Assembly: GCF_963676935.1 (NCBI RefSeq)
Contig: NZ_OY781470.1
Coordinates: forward strand, 2,762,680-2,826,679
Source: Halarcobacter sp.
GTDB taxonomy: Bacteria; Campylobacterota; Campylobacteria; Campylobacterales; Arcobacteraceae
Direction: 5' to 3'
Length of the DNA stretch: 64,000 nt
Below are positions 56,014 through 64,000 of this stretch, in pieces. Below the pieces are notes generated by a model that saw only the letters and a program-made list of their open reading frames with translations, was not told the DNA's origin and did no database searches. The position numbers and the translations under genes were made by a program. Numbering within the stretch: position 1 is the first letter of the stretch; each line of letters begins with the position of its first letter.

Positions 56014-56874
56014 TTAGTTTCTTTCTCTTGTTATTTTAAAACCTAATTTTTCAAGTTCATCCATATCTTCTTTAGCAGATTTACCAGCTGTTGTTAAATA
56101 ATCACCAATAACAAAAGCATTTGCTCCATTTTCAAAGATTTTATATTGTTCTTCACCAAACATAAGTTCTCTTCCACCTGCAACCATTATTTTCATTGCA
56201 TTTGGAACCATTTTTCTAGCTAATTTAATTAAGTCAAAAGCCTCTTCTCTACTAATTGTACTAGCTTTAATAGGTAAAGCTGGATTATGAATAAAAAAGT
56301 TTAAAGGTACATTCATAGGTTCTAAAGAGGCAATAGATTCAAGCATCGAAACTCTTTGTTCTTGAGTTTCACCTAAACCAAAGATTCCCCCACATACTAA
56401 TCTTAATCCAACCTCTTTTACATTTTTACATGTTTGATATCGCTCTTCCCATGTATGAGTTGTAACAATCTCTGAATAAAAATCTTGTGCTGTCTCTAAG
56501 TTATGATTATATGCATCAACTCCAGCTTCTTTTAATGTTTGAAGTTGCTCAACACTTGCTGTACCATTACAGGCAATTAAAATTAAACCCAGATTCTCTT
56601 TTTTAACTGCACGTGCTGCTTCACAAACAAATTTTAATCTTTTGTCAGTAAGACCTTTACCTGCTGTTACAAGACAAAATCCATTTGCATTGTTTTCTCT
56701 TGCTCTTTTTGCTTCTTCAACAATTTGTTCTATCTCTTTTTGTTTATATCTTTGAATATCTGCTTTATACTTTACACTTTGTGTACAAAATTTACAGTCT
56801 TCATTACATGTACCACTTTCTATATTACAAATAGCACATAAAAAAATATCTTTATTTTTATCATTTACGCTCAT
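56014..56874 (-). CDS. bioB: Biotin synthase
   Basis: This is a 286-residue radical SAM enzyme with CNEDCKFCTQS (the CxxxCxxC cluster), FCLVTAGKGLTD, CNGTASVEQLQTLKEAG, YNHNLET and GGIFGLGETQEQRV. It inserts sulfur into dethiobiotin. It is shorter than the roughly 320-346 residues of E. coli-type BioB, as in other Campylobacterota as far as I know. Overlaps the phosphoesterase gene by 14 bases. Confidence 0.93.
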   Translation of the reverse strand: MSVNDKNKDIFLCAICNIESGTCNEDCKFCTQSVKYKADIQRYKQKEIEQIVEEAKRARENNANGFCLVTAGKGLTDKRLKFVCEAARAVKKENLGLILIACNGTASVEQLQTLKEAGVDAYNHNLETAQDFYSEIVTTHTWEERYQTCKNVKEVGLRLVCGGIFGLGETQEQRVSMLESIASLEPMNVPLNFFIHNPALPIKASTISREEAFDLIKLARKMVPNAMKIMVAGGRELMFGEEQYKIFENGANAFVIGDYLTTAGKSAKEDMDELEKLGFKITRERN

Positions 56875-57376
56875 ATTTAATCTCTTCTTTTAAAAATTTA
56901 TTTTCATTTATATCTTTTGAGTAATAGTGGATTATATACTCATTTTCATTAATATCTAACAAGATACACTCAACTAAAGGTTTCTCTCTAGCACACACTT
57001 CTCCTGGGTTTAAAAATAGTGTTCCATTTTTATAATCAGTTTCAAAAATATGTGTATGTCCATAAATTACTATATCTGTATCACCTGTTAAATAAAAAGG
57101 CAAATGCATAAGTTTGAAACTAGTATCTTTAATCTTAAAATAATAAGGTTCTTGCTTGATATTGTATTTAGAAGATAACTCAATCAAAGAAAAATCATTA
57201 TTCCCAAATACACAAACATAAGTTAATCCTGATTCTTCTAAATGTTTTAAGTTCTCTTCTTTACATAAATCACCAGCATGAATTAAGTATTCTGCTTGGT
57301 TTTCTTTTAAAAGGTTTATAACCTCTTTAGTATAGTCACTTTTATAGTGACTATCTGATAAAATTCCTACTTTCAT
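56861..57376 (-). CDS. YfcE/MJ0936-type metallophosphoesterase
   Basis: This 171-residue calcineurin-like phosphoesterase has metal motifs GILSDSHYKS (DxH), IHAGDLC (GDxx), VFGNNDF (GNxD) and IYGHTHIFE (GHTH), followed by LFLNPGEVCARE. The usual NPGS motif is NPGE. Family members cleave phosphodiesters; the natural substrate is unknown. It sits between topA and bioB, one base after topA ends in the direction of transcription. Confidence 0.88.
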   Translation of the reverse strand: MKVGILSDSHYKSDYTKEVINLLKENQAEYLIHAGDLCKEENLKHLEESGLTYVCVFGNNDFSLIELSSKYNIKQEPYYFKIKDTSFKLMHLPFYLTGDTDIVIYGHTHIFETDYKNGTLFLNPGEVCAREKPLVECILLDINENEYIIHYYSKDINENKFLKEEIKYERK

Positions 57377-59728
57377 CTATTTCTTTGTAGTTGTTTTTAC
57401 TGCTGACTTTTTTCTTGTCGTTCTTTTTGTTGTTGTTTTCTTAGCTGCTGTTTTTTTTGCTGCTGTTTTAGACTTTGGATCTTTCGCAATTATCTCTAAA
57501 GTCTGCTCTAAAGTTAAATCTTCAGCTTCAACACTTTTTGGTATTTTGAAGTTTTTTCTTCCTTGTTTTATATATGGTCCATATTGACCTATTAAAACTT
57601 GGATTTTTTCTTCAGGGAACTCTTTTATTAAAGCTTTTGCTTTTGCTTCATCAATCTCTTTTATCACTTCTAAAGCCCTTGGAAGTTCAATTGTATAAGG
57701 ATCATCTTGTTTTAAAGAATAAAACTTTGTTTTAACTTGTAAATATGGACCAAATCTTCCAATATTTGCTTTTATATCTTCACCCTCTTGCGTTTGTCCC
57801 ACAACTCTTGGCAGGGTAAATAAAAACAATGCTTCATCAAGTGTAATAGTATCCATATTTAGATGGTCAGGAATCGCAACAAACTGTGGTTTTTCCTCAT
57901 CATCTTTTGTACCTATTTGAACAAAGGGACCAAATCTTCCAACTCTTGCACTAATTGGTTTCCCAGACTTAGGATCTGTTCCTATCTCTCTTATTTGAAG
58001 ATAGTCCTCTTTATTTACACTCTCTTCTTTTTCATTAATAGTTTTTTTGAAATCCCCATAAAAATGTTGCATAACTTGTTGCCAAGCAATTTTCCCCTCT
58101 GCAATCTCATCAAAGTCTTCTTCAACTTTTGCTGTAAAACCTAAATCTACAATATGTGGGAAATGATCAACTAAAAAGCTATTTACAATCTCTCCTGTTG
58201 GAGTTGGAGCTAATTTTTTATCTTCAGTTTTTGTTACATATTCTCTTTGTTGAATAGTTGAAATAGTTGGAGCATAAGTAGATGGTCTTCCTATCCCTTC
58301 ACTCTCCAATTTTTTAACTAAACTAGCTTCTGTATATCTTGCAGGTGGCTTTGTAAAGTTTTGTTCTAAATCTAATTTTTCTAAATCTAAAACTGTTCCT
58401 ACTTTAATAGTTGGCAAAATCTTTTCACTACTATCTAAAACTGCTTCTGGATTATCACTACCTTCAGTATAAGCTTTCATGAATCCTGGGAAAATTATTC
58501 TTTGACCCTTTGATTGAAACTCATACTCTTTATCTTTTCCTGCACTTATTTTATATGTAGTATTAGCTATTTTTGCAGGTGCCATTTGAGTTGCTAGTGT
58601 TCTTTTCCAAATAAGACTATAAAGTTTAAATTGAGCTGGTTCAACATAAGATTTAATATCACTTGGTTTAAGTGCCATATTTACTGGACGAATTGCTTCG
58701 TGAGCTTCTTGTGCTCCTTTTGCTTTAGAACGATAAACTCTAGGTTTAGCTAAAGCATACTCTTTCCCATATTCATTTTCAATAACTTCTTTTGCGGCAC
58801 TTGTAGCAACTTTTGAAAGATTTAAGGAATCTGTTCTCATATAAGTTATCAAACCACCTGTATGGTTTGGTATATTCCCAACATTTCCTTCATAAAGTTG
58901 TTGAGCTATAACCATAGTTTGTCTAACAGATAATCCAAGTTTTCTACTTGCTTCTTGTTGTAATGTAGATGTTGTAAAAGGTGCTGCTGGGTTTCTGTTG
59001 CTCTCTTTTTCTTCAATATCAAAAAGTTCAAATTTACCTTGATTTATAGAAGTTTCAATCTCTTTTGCTTCTTGCTCATTTTTTACTTTTTTTGCTTTTC
59101 CATCAATTTTTGCTAATTCAGATTTCAACTCAGGATTTATAAAATCAGCTTTGATTTTCCAAAACTCTTCAGGAACGAATTCCCTAATCTCATTTTCTCT
59201 ATCAACAATTATTTTAACAGCAACAGATTGAACTCTTCCAGCACTAAGTCCATATCTAACCTTTTTCCATAATAAAGGTGAAAGCTCATAACCAACTGCT
59301 CTGTCAAGAATTCTTCTTGCTTGTTGAGCATCAACTAAGTGTTGATCAACTTCTCTTGGGTTATTAATAGCCTCTAAAATTGCACCTTTAGTGATTTCGT
59401 GGAAAACAATTCTTTTTATAGGGTTTTTTTCAATTTTAAGCGCAGGGATAAGATGCCAAGCAATAGCTTCTCCCTCTCGGTCCTCATCGGCCGCTAGGTA
59501 GATTGTAGTATCTTTAGTAATCTCTTTTTTTAAATCACTTATAACTTTTTTCTTATCTGTTGAGATAAGATATTTTGGTTCAAAATTATTTTCAGGATCA
59601 AACCCTAACTTTGATTTAGGTAAGTCTCTTACATGTCCCATTGAGGCCATAACTTTATAGTCTTTTCCTAAAAACTTTGAAATTGTTTTTGCTTTTGCTG
59701 GTGACTCCACTATTACTAAATTTTTCAC
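57377..59728 (-). CDS. topA: DNA topoisomerase I
   Basis: This is a 783-residue type IA topoisomerase: toprim (LVIVESPAKAKTISKFLG, AADEDREGEAIAWHL), then QSVAVKIIVDRE, GGLITYMRTDSLNLS with the active Tyr (about 301), and TEASLVKKLESEGIGRPSTYAP. Two to three C-terminal TopA-type repeats (GRFGPFVQIG, GRFGPYLQVK, GQYGPYIKQG) follow. A Lys-rich KKTAAKKTTTKR-like tail ends it. It relaxes negative supercoils. The start is GTG. Confidence 0.97.
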   Translation of the reverse strand: MKNLVIVESPAKAKTISKFLGKDYKVMASMGHVRDLPKSKLGFDPENNFEPKYLISTDKKKVISDLKKEITKDTTIYLAADEDREGEAIAWHLIPALKIEKNPIKRIVFHEITKGAILEAINNPREVDQHLVDAQQARRILDRAVGYELSPLLWKKVRYGLSAGRVQSVAVKIIVDRENEIREFVPEEFWKIKADFINPELKSELAKIDGKAKKVKNEQEAKEIETSINQGKFELFDIEEKESNRNPAAPFTTSTLQQEASRKLGLSVRQTMVIAQQLYEGNVGNIPNHTGGLITYMRTDSLNLSKVATSAAKEVIENEYGKEYALAKPRVYRSKAKGAQEAHEAIRPVNMALKPSDIKSYVEPAQFKLYSLIWKRTLATQMAPAKIANTTYKISAGKDKEYEFQSKGQRIIFPGFMKAYTEGSDNPEAVLDSSEKILPTIKVGTVLDLEKLDLEQNFTKPPARYTEASLVKKLESEGIGRPSTYAPTISTIQQREYVTKTEDKKLAPTPTGEIVNSFLVDHFPHIVDLGFTAKVEEDFDEIAEGKIAWQQVMQHFYGDFKKTINEKEESVNKEDYLQIREIGTDPKSGKPISARVGRFGPFVQIGTKDDEEKPQFVAIPDHLNMDTITLDEALFLFTLPRVVGQTQEGEDIKANIGRFGPYLQVKTKFYSLKQDDPYTIELPRALEVIKEIDEAKAKALIKEFPEEKIQVLIGQYGPYIKQGRKNFKIPKSVEAEDLTLEQTLEIIAKDPKSKTAAKKTAAKKTTTKRTTRKKSAVKTTTKK

Positions 59729-59782
59729 TAATACATACCCTTAATTTTTTAAATCTCGAATTCTAACATAAATATTTTAAAA

Positions 59783-60556
59783 CTAAAAAATTATAATCTC
59801 TTCCTCTAAATCTATATTAAAACTTTTTTTTACTCTTTTTTTTGCTTCATTTATAAGATAAATAGCATCTTCATATTTCCCATTTCCCAAATTCACTAAG
59901 AAATTAGAATGTACATTACTAAATGCCATATCACCTTTTCTAAAACCTTTTAAACCAACCTCTTGAATCAATCTTCCAGCAAAATTCCCTTTAGGATTTT
60001 TAAAGCAACTCCCTGCACTAGGAACTTGTGGTTGATTATCTCTCATTTTATTAAACTCTTTTAACTTATCTTTGCAAAAACCATACTCTATATTAAATAC
60101 AACTTCATAAACTATTGTATCAAGTTTTGTATCTCTATATGAATAATTTATATCCTCTTTTTTTACATATCCATCTTTAGTTTTTATTTTATTTATATAA
60201 TTAAAGATTTCCCAAGTTTTTAATCCCGCATTCATTTTTACAAGTCCACCAAGATTTCCTGGAAGTTTTGCTATAAACTCTAAATTTGCAATATTATTCT
60301 TTCTTGCATAAGTTAGAAGTTTCCCTGAACTTGTAGCACATCCAACATATAGTTTATCATCTTCTTGTTTGATATAATCAAAGGCTTCACCTAAAATTGC
60401 AAACTTTGGAGGATTATTAGATATTAAAAGATTATTTGCACGACCTATTATTTGGTACTCACTATAATCACCTATCTCTTCAATCACTTTAACCTCAACC
60501 TTTGGTCCAATTTTTATTGAAGAGTATCTTGAAAAATCTATTTGCTTAAAACTCAC
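59783..60556 (-). CDS. murB: UDP-N-acetylenolpyruvoylglucosamine reductase
   Basis: This is a 257-residue short MurB: IIGRANNLLISNNPP, FIAKLPGNLGGLVKMNAGLK (FAD binding), SYRDTKLDT, PSAGSCFKNPKGNFAGRLI with the catalytic Ser and C-terminal EEEIIIF Glu. It reduces UDP-GlcNAc-enolpyruvate to UDP-MurNAc. The start is GTG, overlapping the mqnD stop as GTGA. Confidence 0.94.
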   Translation of the reverse strand: MSFKQIDFSRYSSIKIGPKVEVKVIEEIGDYSEYQIIGRANNLLISNNPPKFAILGEAFDYIKQEDDKLYVGCATSSGKLLTYARKNNIANLEFIAKLPGNLGGLVKMNAGLKTWEIFNYINKIKTKDGYVKKEDINYSYRDTKLDTIVYEVVFNIEYGFCKDKLKEFNKMRDNQPQVPSAGSCFKNPKGNFAGRLIQEVGLKGFRKGDMAFSNVHSNFLVNLGNGKYEDAIYLINEAKKRVKKSFNIDLEEEIIIF

Positions 60557-61416
60557 TTTGCTCTTAATTCCTCATATTCACTAGGGATTAAAAAATCTTG
60601 TGCTTTTACAAGGCTTTCATAAAAACCATTTTGATAACCCAATTCATATAATTTATCTAAAGCCTTATATTGAACTTCACTAAGCATTACAGAATTATCA
60701 TTAGCATAAAGGTCTAAATAGTTATCTAGTGTATTGGCATCTACTCTTATTAGACCTTTTTCTAAAAGCATAGGAGCTAATACTTTTCTATTTTTATTTG
60801 CTACATCAACTGCTTTTATTAAAGTATTTTCATAATCAATAGCACTATGTAAAGGAAGAGATCTTCTAATACACATTCCACCTAAAGGAAGAGGTAAATC
60901 TCCTCCACTAAGTTCAACCCAAATATCCCAAATCTCACGTTCTACTTCTAACTCTTCATCATAAGTTAAAATAGATTCATGGATTAATACACCTGCATCA
61001 ATTTCACCATCTAATACAGCTTTTTCAATATCAAGAAAATTCATGTAAGTAATTCTAGCTTCTGGATAAGCTATTCTAAACAATAAAGCATTTGTTGTAA
61101 ACTCACCACTAAGAGCTACTTTAAAATTTCTTTTTAATTTCTTATCTTTTTTCTTAATAAGTTTTGGACCATATCCCTCTCCAAAAGAGACTGCAGTTTT
61201 CAATAAAGCGTAATCTTCTTTTACAAAAGGATAAAGTGCAAATGAGATAGCACAAATATCATACTCACCTTTTAATGTAGCTTGGTTCAAAGTTTCAATA
61301 TCATCTGCAATATTTTCAAATACTGCATCTTTTGGTGTAACCCATCCAAACTTAATTGCATAATACATAAAGATATCATCAGCATCAGGAGAGTGTGCAA
61401 CACTAATAGTCTTCAA
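60553..61416 (-). CDS. mqnD: 1,4-dihydroxy-6-naphthoate synthase (futalosine pathway)
   Basis: This 287-residue MqnA/MqnD fold protein has SVAHSPDADDIFMYYAI at the start, CAISFALYPFV, SFGEGYGPKLIKK and GEFTTNALLF, with GVLIHESILTYDEEL and LPLPLGGMCIRRSL. These are MqnD marks. It releases 1,4-dihydroxy-6-naphthoate from cyclic de-hypoxanthinyl-futalosine for menaquinone. The start is TTG with AAGGA upstream. Confidence 0.92.
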   Translation of the reverse strand: MKTISVAHSPDADDIFMYYAIKFGWVTPKDAVFENIADDIETLNQATLKGEYDICAISFALYPFVKEDYALLKTAVSFGEGYGPKLIKKKDKKLKRNFKVALSGEFTTNALLFRIAYPEARITYMNFLDIEKAVLDGEIDAGVLIHESILTYDEELEVEREIWDIWVELSGGDLPLPLGGMCIRRSLPLHSAIDYENTLIKAVDVANKNRKVLAPMLLEKGLIRVDANTLDNYLDLYANDNSVMLSEVQYKALDKLYELGYQNGFYESLVKAQDFLIPSEYEELRAK

Positions 61417-61586
61417 AATATATCCTTAAAATTTTTTGTACTTGGATTGTATCAAGAAGTGGATTACTTTTAGATTTAATTGTTTTACGAAATTTTAAAT
61501 TTATAAATAAAAAATGTTTAGAAAAGTAATTCTAGAGTATATTTTTTAATAAAAGTCTTCAAATTGTAATTTTTTTATGTTAATAT

Positions 61587-61598
61587 ATGAATATTCAT
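61587..61598. promoter_or_regulatory. Palindrome ATGAATATTCAT, candidate operator
   Basis: A perfect 12-bp palindrome 20 bases before the start of the FMN reductase gene, in AT-rich DNA. It could bind a HxlR, MarR or TetR-type redox regulator, but no regulator gene is adjacent. Confidence 0.3.
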
Positions 61599-61617
61599 TT
61601 ATTAATTGGAGCTTCTC

Positions 61618-62220
61618 ATGAATATTACATTTATAGATTGTTCAGAACAGTACCATAGTGAGATAAATACAATAATTAATTATTTAGATCAATACTTTAA
61701 TTCAATTAATATAGATACTAATATACTAACTATAAATCAATATAAAATTGCAAAATGTACTCAATGTAGATGCTGTACTCAAAAAAAGGGTGAAAACCCA
61801 ATTAAATGTGTCATAAAAGATGAGATGAGTGATTTGATTGATAAGATAGAAAAATCTGATGCTTATGTTATCTTAGCAGATAGAAACTCCTTATTTGAAA
61901 GAAATAAAATACATGAGAAGTTTTCCGAAAGGTTAGTTGCATACTACTATTGGCCTTATGGTCAAGTTGAAGCTAAACCAAGAAGAGGATATTTTTCTAA
62001 AAACTCTATTCTTATAAATCTTAACACTACAAAATATTTTATGAATCATAGTTTTTATACTTCAAAACTATATATGGAACACACCTCAGCATCTATTGGG
62101 GCAAGAGTTATTGATTGGGTTGCATTAACACCAAAAGAGAATTTGTTAGAAAATTATGAGTCAAGATTAAAACAGATGGCTTATAGACTTATAGCCTCAA
62201 TTAATCAAAAAGCTTCTTAA
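61618..62220 (+). CDS. NADPH-dependent FMN reductase-type flavoprotein with Cys cluster
   Basis: This is 200 residues from ATG 61618, since GGAG falls eight to eleven bases before it. It has a flavodoxin-like fold (ITFIDCSEQYHSEINTIINYL), a cluster CTQCRCCTQKKGENPIKC (about 48-65) resembling the compact Fe-S motif of iron-sulfur flavoproteins, and VIKDEMSDLIDKIEKSDAYV typical of the family. It may be an oxidoreductase for quinones or metals. It is followed by a terminator. Confidence 0.78.
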   Translation: MNITFIDCSEQYHSEINTIINYLDQYFNSINIDTNILTINQYKIAKCTQCRCCTQKKGENPIKCVIKDEMSDLIDKIEKSDAYVILADRNSLFERNKIHEKFSERLVAYYYWPYGQVEAKPRRGYFSKNSILINLNTTKYFMNHSFYTSKLYMEHTSASIGARVIDWVALTPKENLLENYESRLKQMAYRLIASINQKAS

Positions 62221-62254
62221 CTCAGCTACTAGGAAAAAATCCTAGTAACCTGAG
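62221..62254. terminator. Bidirectional terminator between FMN reductase and nuoN
   Basis: CTCAG and TACTAGGA pair with TCCTAGTA and CTGAG around an A-rich loop (13 bp with a small internal bulge). The nuoN stop codon lies within the right arm. Confidence 0.7.
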
Positions 62255-63729
62255 ATTTGTACATAATATGAAATCACATTAAGTAGTGGTTCTACTAAAA
62301 AGATAGAAAGTATAGTTACAATAGCACAAAAACCAATAACTGTTTTAATTGGTCCTGTTGCATTAACCATACATTTTACACCATCTTCAACTGGCTCTTT
62401 TAAGAAGATATATACTATTGGTTTTAAATAATAGTATGCTGCTATTGCAGAGTTAATTGCCATAATAAGTGCAAGAATAATATATCCGGCATTTACAGCA
62501 CTTCCTATTAAATACATTTTCCCCCAAAATAAAGAAAATGGAGGTACACCAGCTAAAGATAAGAAAAATAGTCCCATCATAGTAGCTGTAAATGGTGAAG
62601 TTTTAATAATTCCAGAATATTTTTCAAGGGAATGGTCACTTGCAAAGCTATAATCTTTGTTTCTATTTAACCATAACATTGTAAATCCACCAAGGTTTGT
62701 AATAAAGAACATAATCCAATATAAGAATAAAGCATTTGTAGCTTGTGTAGTTCCTATTAAAATTGCTCCCATTGCAAAACCTGCATTAGAAATAGATGAA
62801 TAAGCTAACATTCTTTTTATATCTGTTTGAACTAAAGCTATAATATTTGGAATAGTCATAGTTAAAACTACCGTTGCATAAAGGATAATCTCTACAAACA
62901 TATCTCCACTTGCAACAAAGATTTCAAAAAATCTTAAAGCTACAACAAAACCAGCTATTTTGGGAACAACAGATAAAAATCCTGCTAGAGAAGCAGTTGA
63001 CCCTTCATAAACATCTGCAACCCAAGTATGATATGGTACCAATGAAAGTTTAAACCCAAGTGCACCTAGTAAGAAAACAACTCCAAGTAAGATTACAGGA
63101 TAGTTTTCAAAATTTGATTCAGTTAAAACCTCAGAGATTTGTCCCAGTTCAACTGTACCTGTAACTGCATAAAATAACATAGACCCAAATGCAAAAAATG
63201 CCGTTGCTAATGCACCCATTGTAAAGTATTTAATTGCTGCTTCAATTGCATTTTTTCTATTATGCATTGCAATTAGTGTATATAAAGCCATTGATGCAGT
63301 TTCAAGTCCAACAAAAATAAGAATCAATGAATCTGAACTTACCATAAATTGGAAACCAGCTACAACAAATAAATATAAAGCAAAATATTCTGGATATCTA
63401 TACTCTTGGAATCTTAATTTATTCATTGCAGTTAAAATAAATAAAATCGAAGCAAATACAATAATAGCCTGAGATAAAATTGCAATACCATCAACTAATA
63501 ACAGATCAAAGAAACCTCTAACATTTCCTGAGTAACCAATTAATGTACCTAAGTCTACAAAAAGGAATAATACAGTTAACATCACATAAAGTGACTTATC
63601 AAGTTTTTTATTTACTAAATCAACACAAAGAATAACTAAAGCACCAACTATTGCCATAAGCATTGGTACAATTGTAGTAAAATTTAAACTAGCAAAATCA
63701 ATTGCTACTGGTGGGATAACACTAGTCAT
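62242..63729 (-). CDS. nuoN: NADH-quinone oxidoreductase subunit N
   Basis: This is a 495-residue polytopic protein of the proton-pumping complex I arm. It shows about 14 TM helices, [19 protein letters not shown] (Glu of the TM5 type), [20 protein letters not shown] (conserved Lys), [17 protein letters not shown] and [14 protein letters not shown]. It overlaps the nuoM end by eight bases, so nuoM-nuoN are co-translated. It is the last gene of the nuo operon. Confidence 0.95.
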   Translation of the reverse strand: MTSVIPPVAIDFASLNFTTIVPMLMAIVGALVILCVDLVNKKLDKSLYVMLTVLFLFVDLGTLIGYSGNVRGFFDLLLVDGIAILSQAIIVFASILFILTAMNKLRFQEYRYPEYFALYLFVVAGFQFMVSSDSLILIFVGLETASMALYTLIAMHNRKNAIEAAIKYFTMGALATAFFAFGSMLFYAVTGTVELGQISEVLTESNFENYPVILLGVVFLLGALGFKLSLVPYHTWVADVYEGSTASLAGFLSVVPKIAGFVVALRFFEIFVASGDMFVEIILYATVVLTMTIPNIIALVQTDIKRMLAYSSISNAGFAMGAILIGTTQATNALFLYWIMFFITNLGGFTMLWLNRNKDYSFASDHSLEKYSGIIKTSPFTATMMGLFFLSLAGVPPFSLFWGKMYLIGSAVNAGYIILALIMAINSAIAAYYYLKPIVYIFLKEPVEDGVKCMVNATGPIKTVIGFCAIVTILSIFLVEPLLNVISYYVQISGY

Positions 63730-64000
63730 TTTTCACCTCCCCAATGCTATTAGACTCTAAGAGTCTAGTCTTTGTTGTTTGATTTACTGCTTTTATTTGC
63801 ATAATCTCTACAAGTTGAGAAACTGATTTATCAACAGGTTTTAATATAGGTTTTGGATAAACCCCTAAGATAATAACCAATGCAACTAATGGTACAAGTG
63901 CTGCAATCTCTCTACCTTTGATATCTTCAAGTTTTTTATTCTCTTCATTTGTAATTGGTCCAAAGAAAGATTTTTTGTACATCACAAGCATATAAACAGC
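63722..64000 (-). CDS. nuoM: NADH-quinone oxidoreductase subunit M, C-terminal part
   Basis: The reading frame is open to the window end; the C-terminal 92 residues are present. MYKKSFFGP and [23 protein letters not shown] match the last helix of NuoM, followed by a short polar tail. Subunit M is an antiporter-like proton channel of complex I. The ATG near 63991 is internal to the gene. Confidence 0.88.
   Translation of the reverse strand, partial: AVYMLVMYKKSFFGPITNEENKKLEDIKGREIAALVPLVALVIILGVYPKPILKPVDKSVSQLVEIMQIKAVNQTTKTRLLESNSIGEVKND

Noticed and set aside
57377-57480. Tandem repeat at the 3' end of topA as a mobile or phase-variable tract
   Set aside because: It encodes a Lys/Ala/Thr-rich tail common in topoisomerase I of this and other groups, and the repeat is imperfect.

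Overview
The window reads as a chromosomal segment of a low-GC member of the Campylobacterota, most likely an Arcobacter-type organism. This rests on family resemblance and gene order, not on a database search. Pointers are very AT-rich DNA, futalosine-type menaquinone genes, a short HrcA, short flagellins of 284 residues, and recA-eno-ftsL-like-AMIN gene order. Non-ATG starts are common: TTG for grpE, lptF/G, mqnD and others, GTG for topA and murB. No rRNA, tRNA or CRISPR array was seen.

Layout. 1-20 kb is housekeeping: 5' end of psd, a nucleotidyltransferase-fold protein, mltA, the dnaK-grpE-hrcA heat-shock operon behind a sigma70 promoter and a degenerate CIRCE, a TAXI-type binding protein beside a histidine kinase/response regulator pair, then truA, lptF/G, a prepilin peptidase, uppS, coaBC, glmU, an ankyrin protein and a SUV3-like helicase, followed by trmA. 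21-50 kb is a flagellin and surface-sugar island. 50-64 kb is core again: recA, eno, cell-division and AMIN proteins, an antiporter, bioB, topA, murB, mqnD, an FMN reductase, nuoN and the 3' end of nuoM.

The island begins with two near-identical flagellins, then a Maf-type motility accessory protein and PseI on the opposite strand. A tight plus-strand operon at 28.6-37.0 kb holds a SIS isomerase, Gfo/Idh/MocA dehydrogenase, SDR, AroB-like sugar-phosphate cyclase, methyltransferase, 2-hydroxyacid dehydrogenase, a cytidylyltransferase-cupin fusion, a class III aminotransferase and an NAD epimerase. I infer a pathway to a nucleotide-activated, possibly aminated, cyclitol or unusual sugar. A minus-strand operon at 50.3-39.3 kb holds pseB, pseC, a pseF-pseG fusion, a formyltransferase where PseH would be expected, a PIG-L deacetylase, two ATP-grasp ligases, a frameshifted cupin gene, a DJ-1/PfpI protein, a galE with an odd 5' end and a two-domain glycosyltransferase. 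I infer a pseudaminic-acid derivative carrying N-formyl and further N-acyl changes.

Four otherwise unrelated island proteins carry a similar small Rossmann-like module of about 80-100 residues. This, the cyclitol-like operon and the modified pse operon are the best candidates for undescribed biology. A decayed element with 18-bp terminal inverted repeats and an IS3-like transposase remnant sits in the only long gene-free stretch (38.9-39.3 kb). The flaA-flaB gap holds a foldable leader with a 16-codon ORF.
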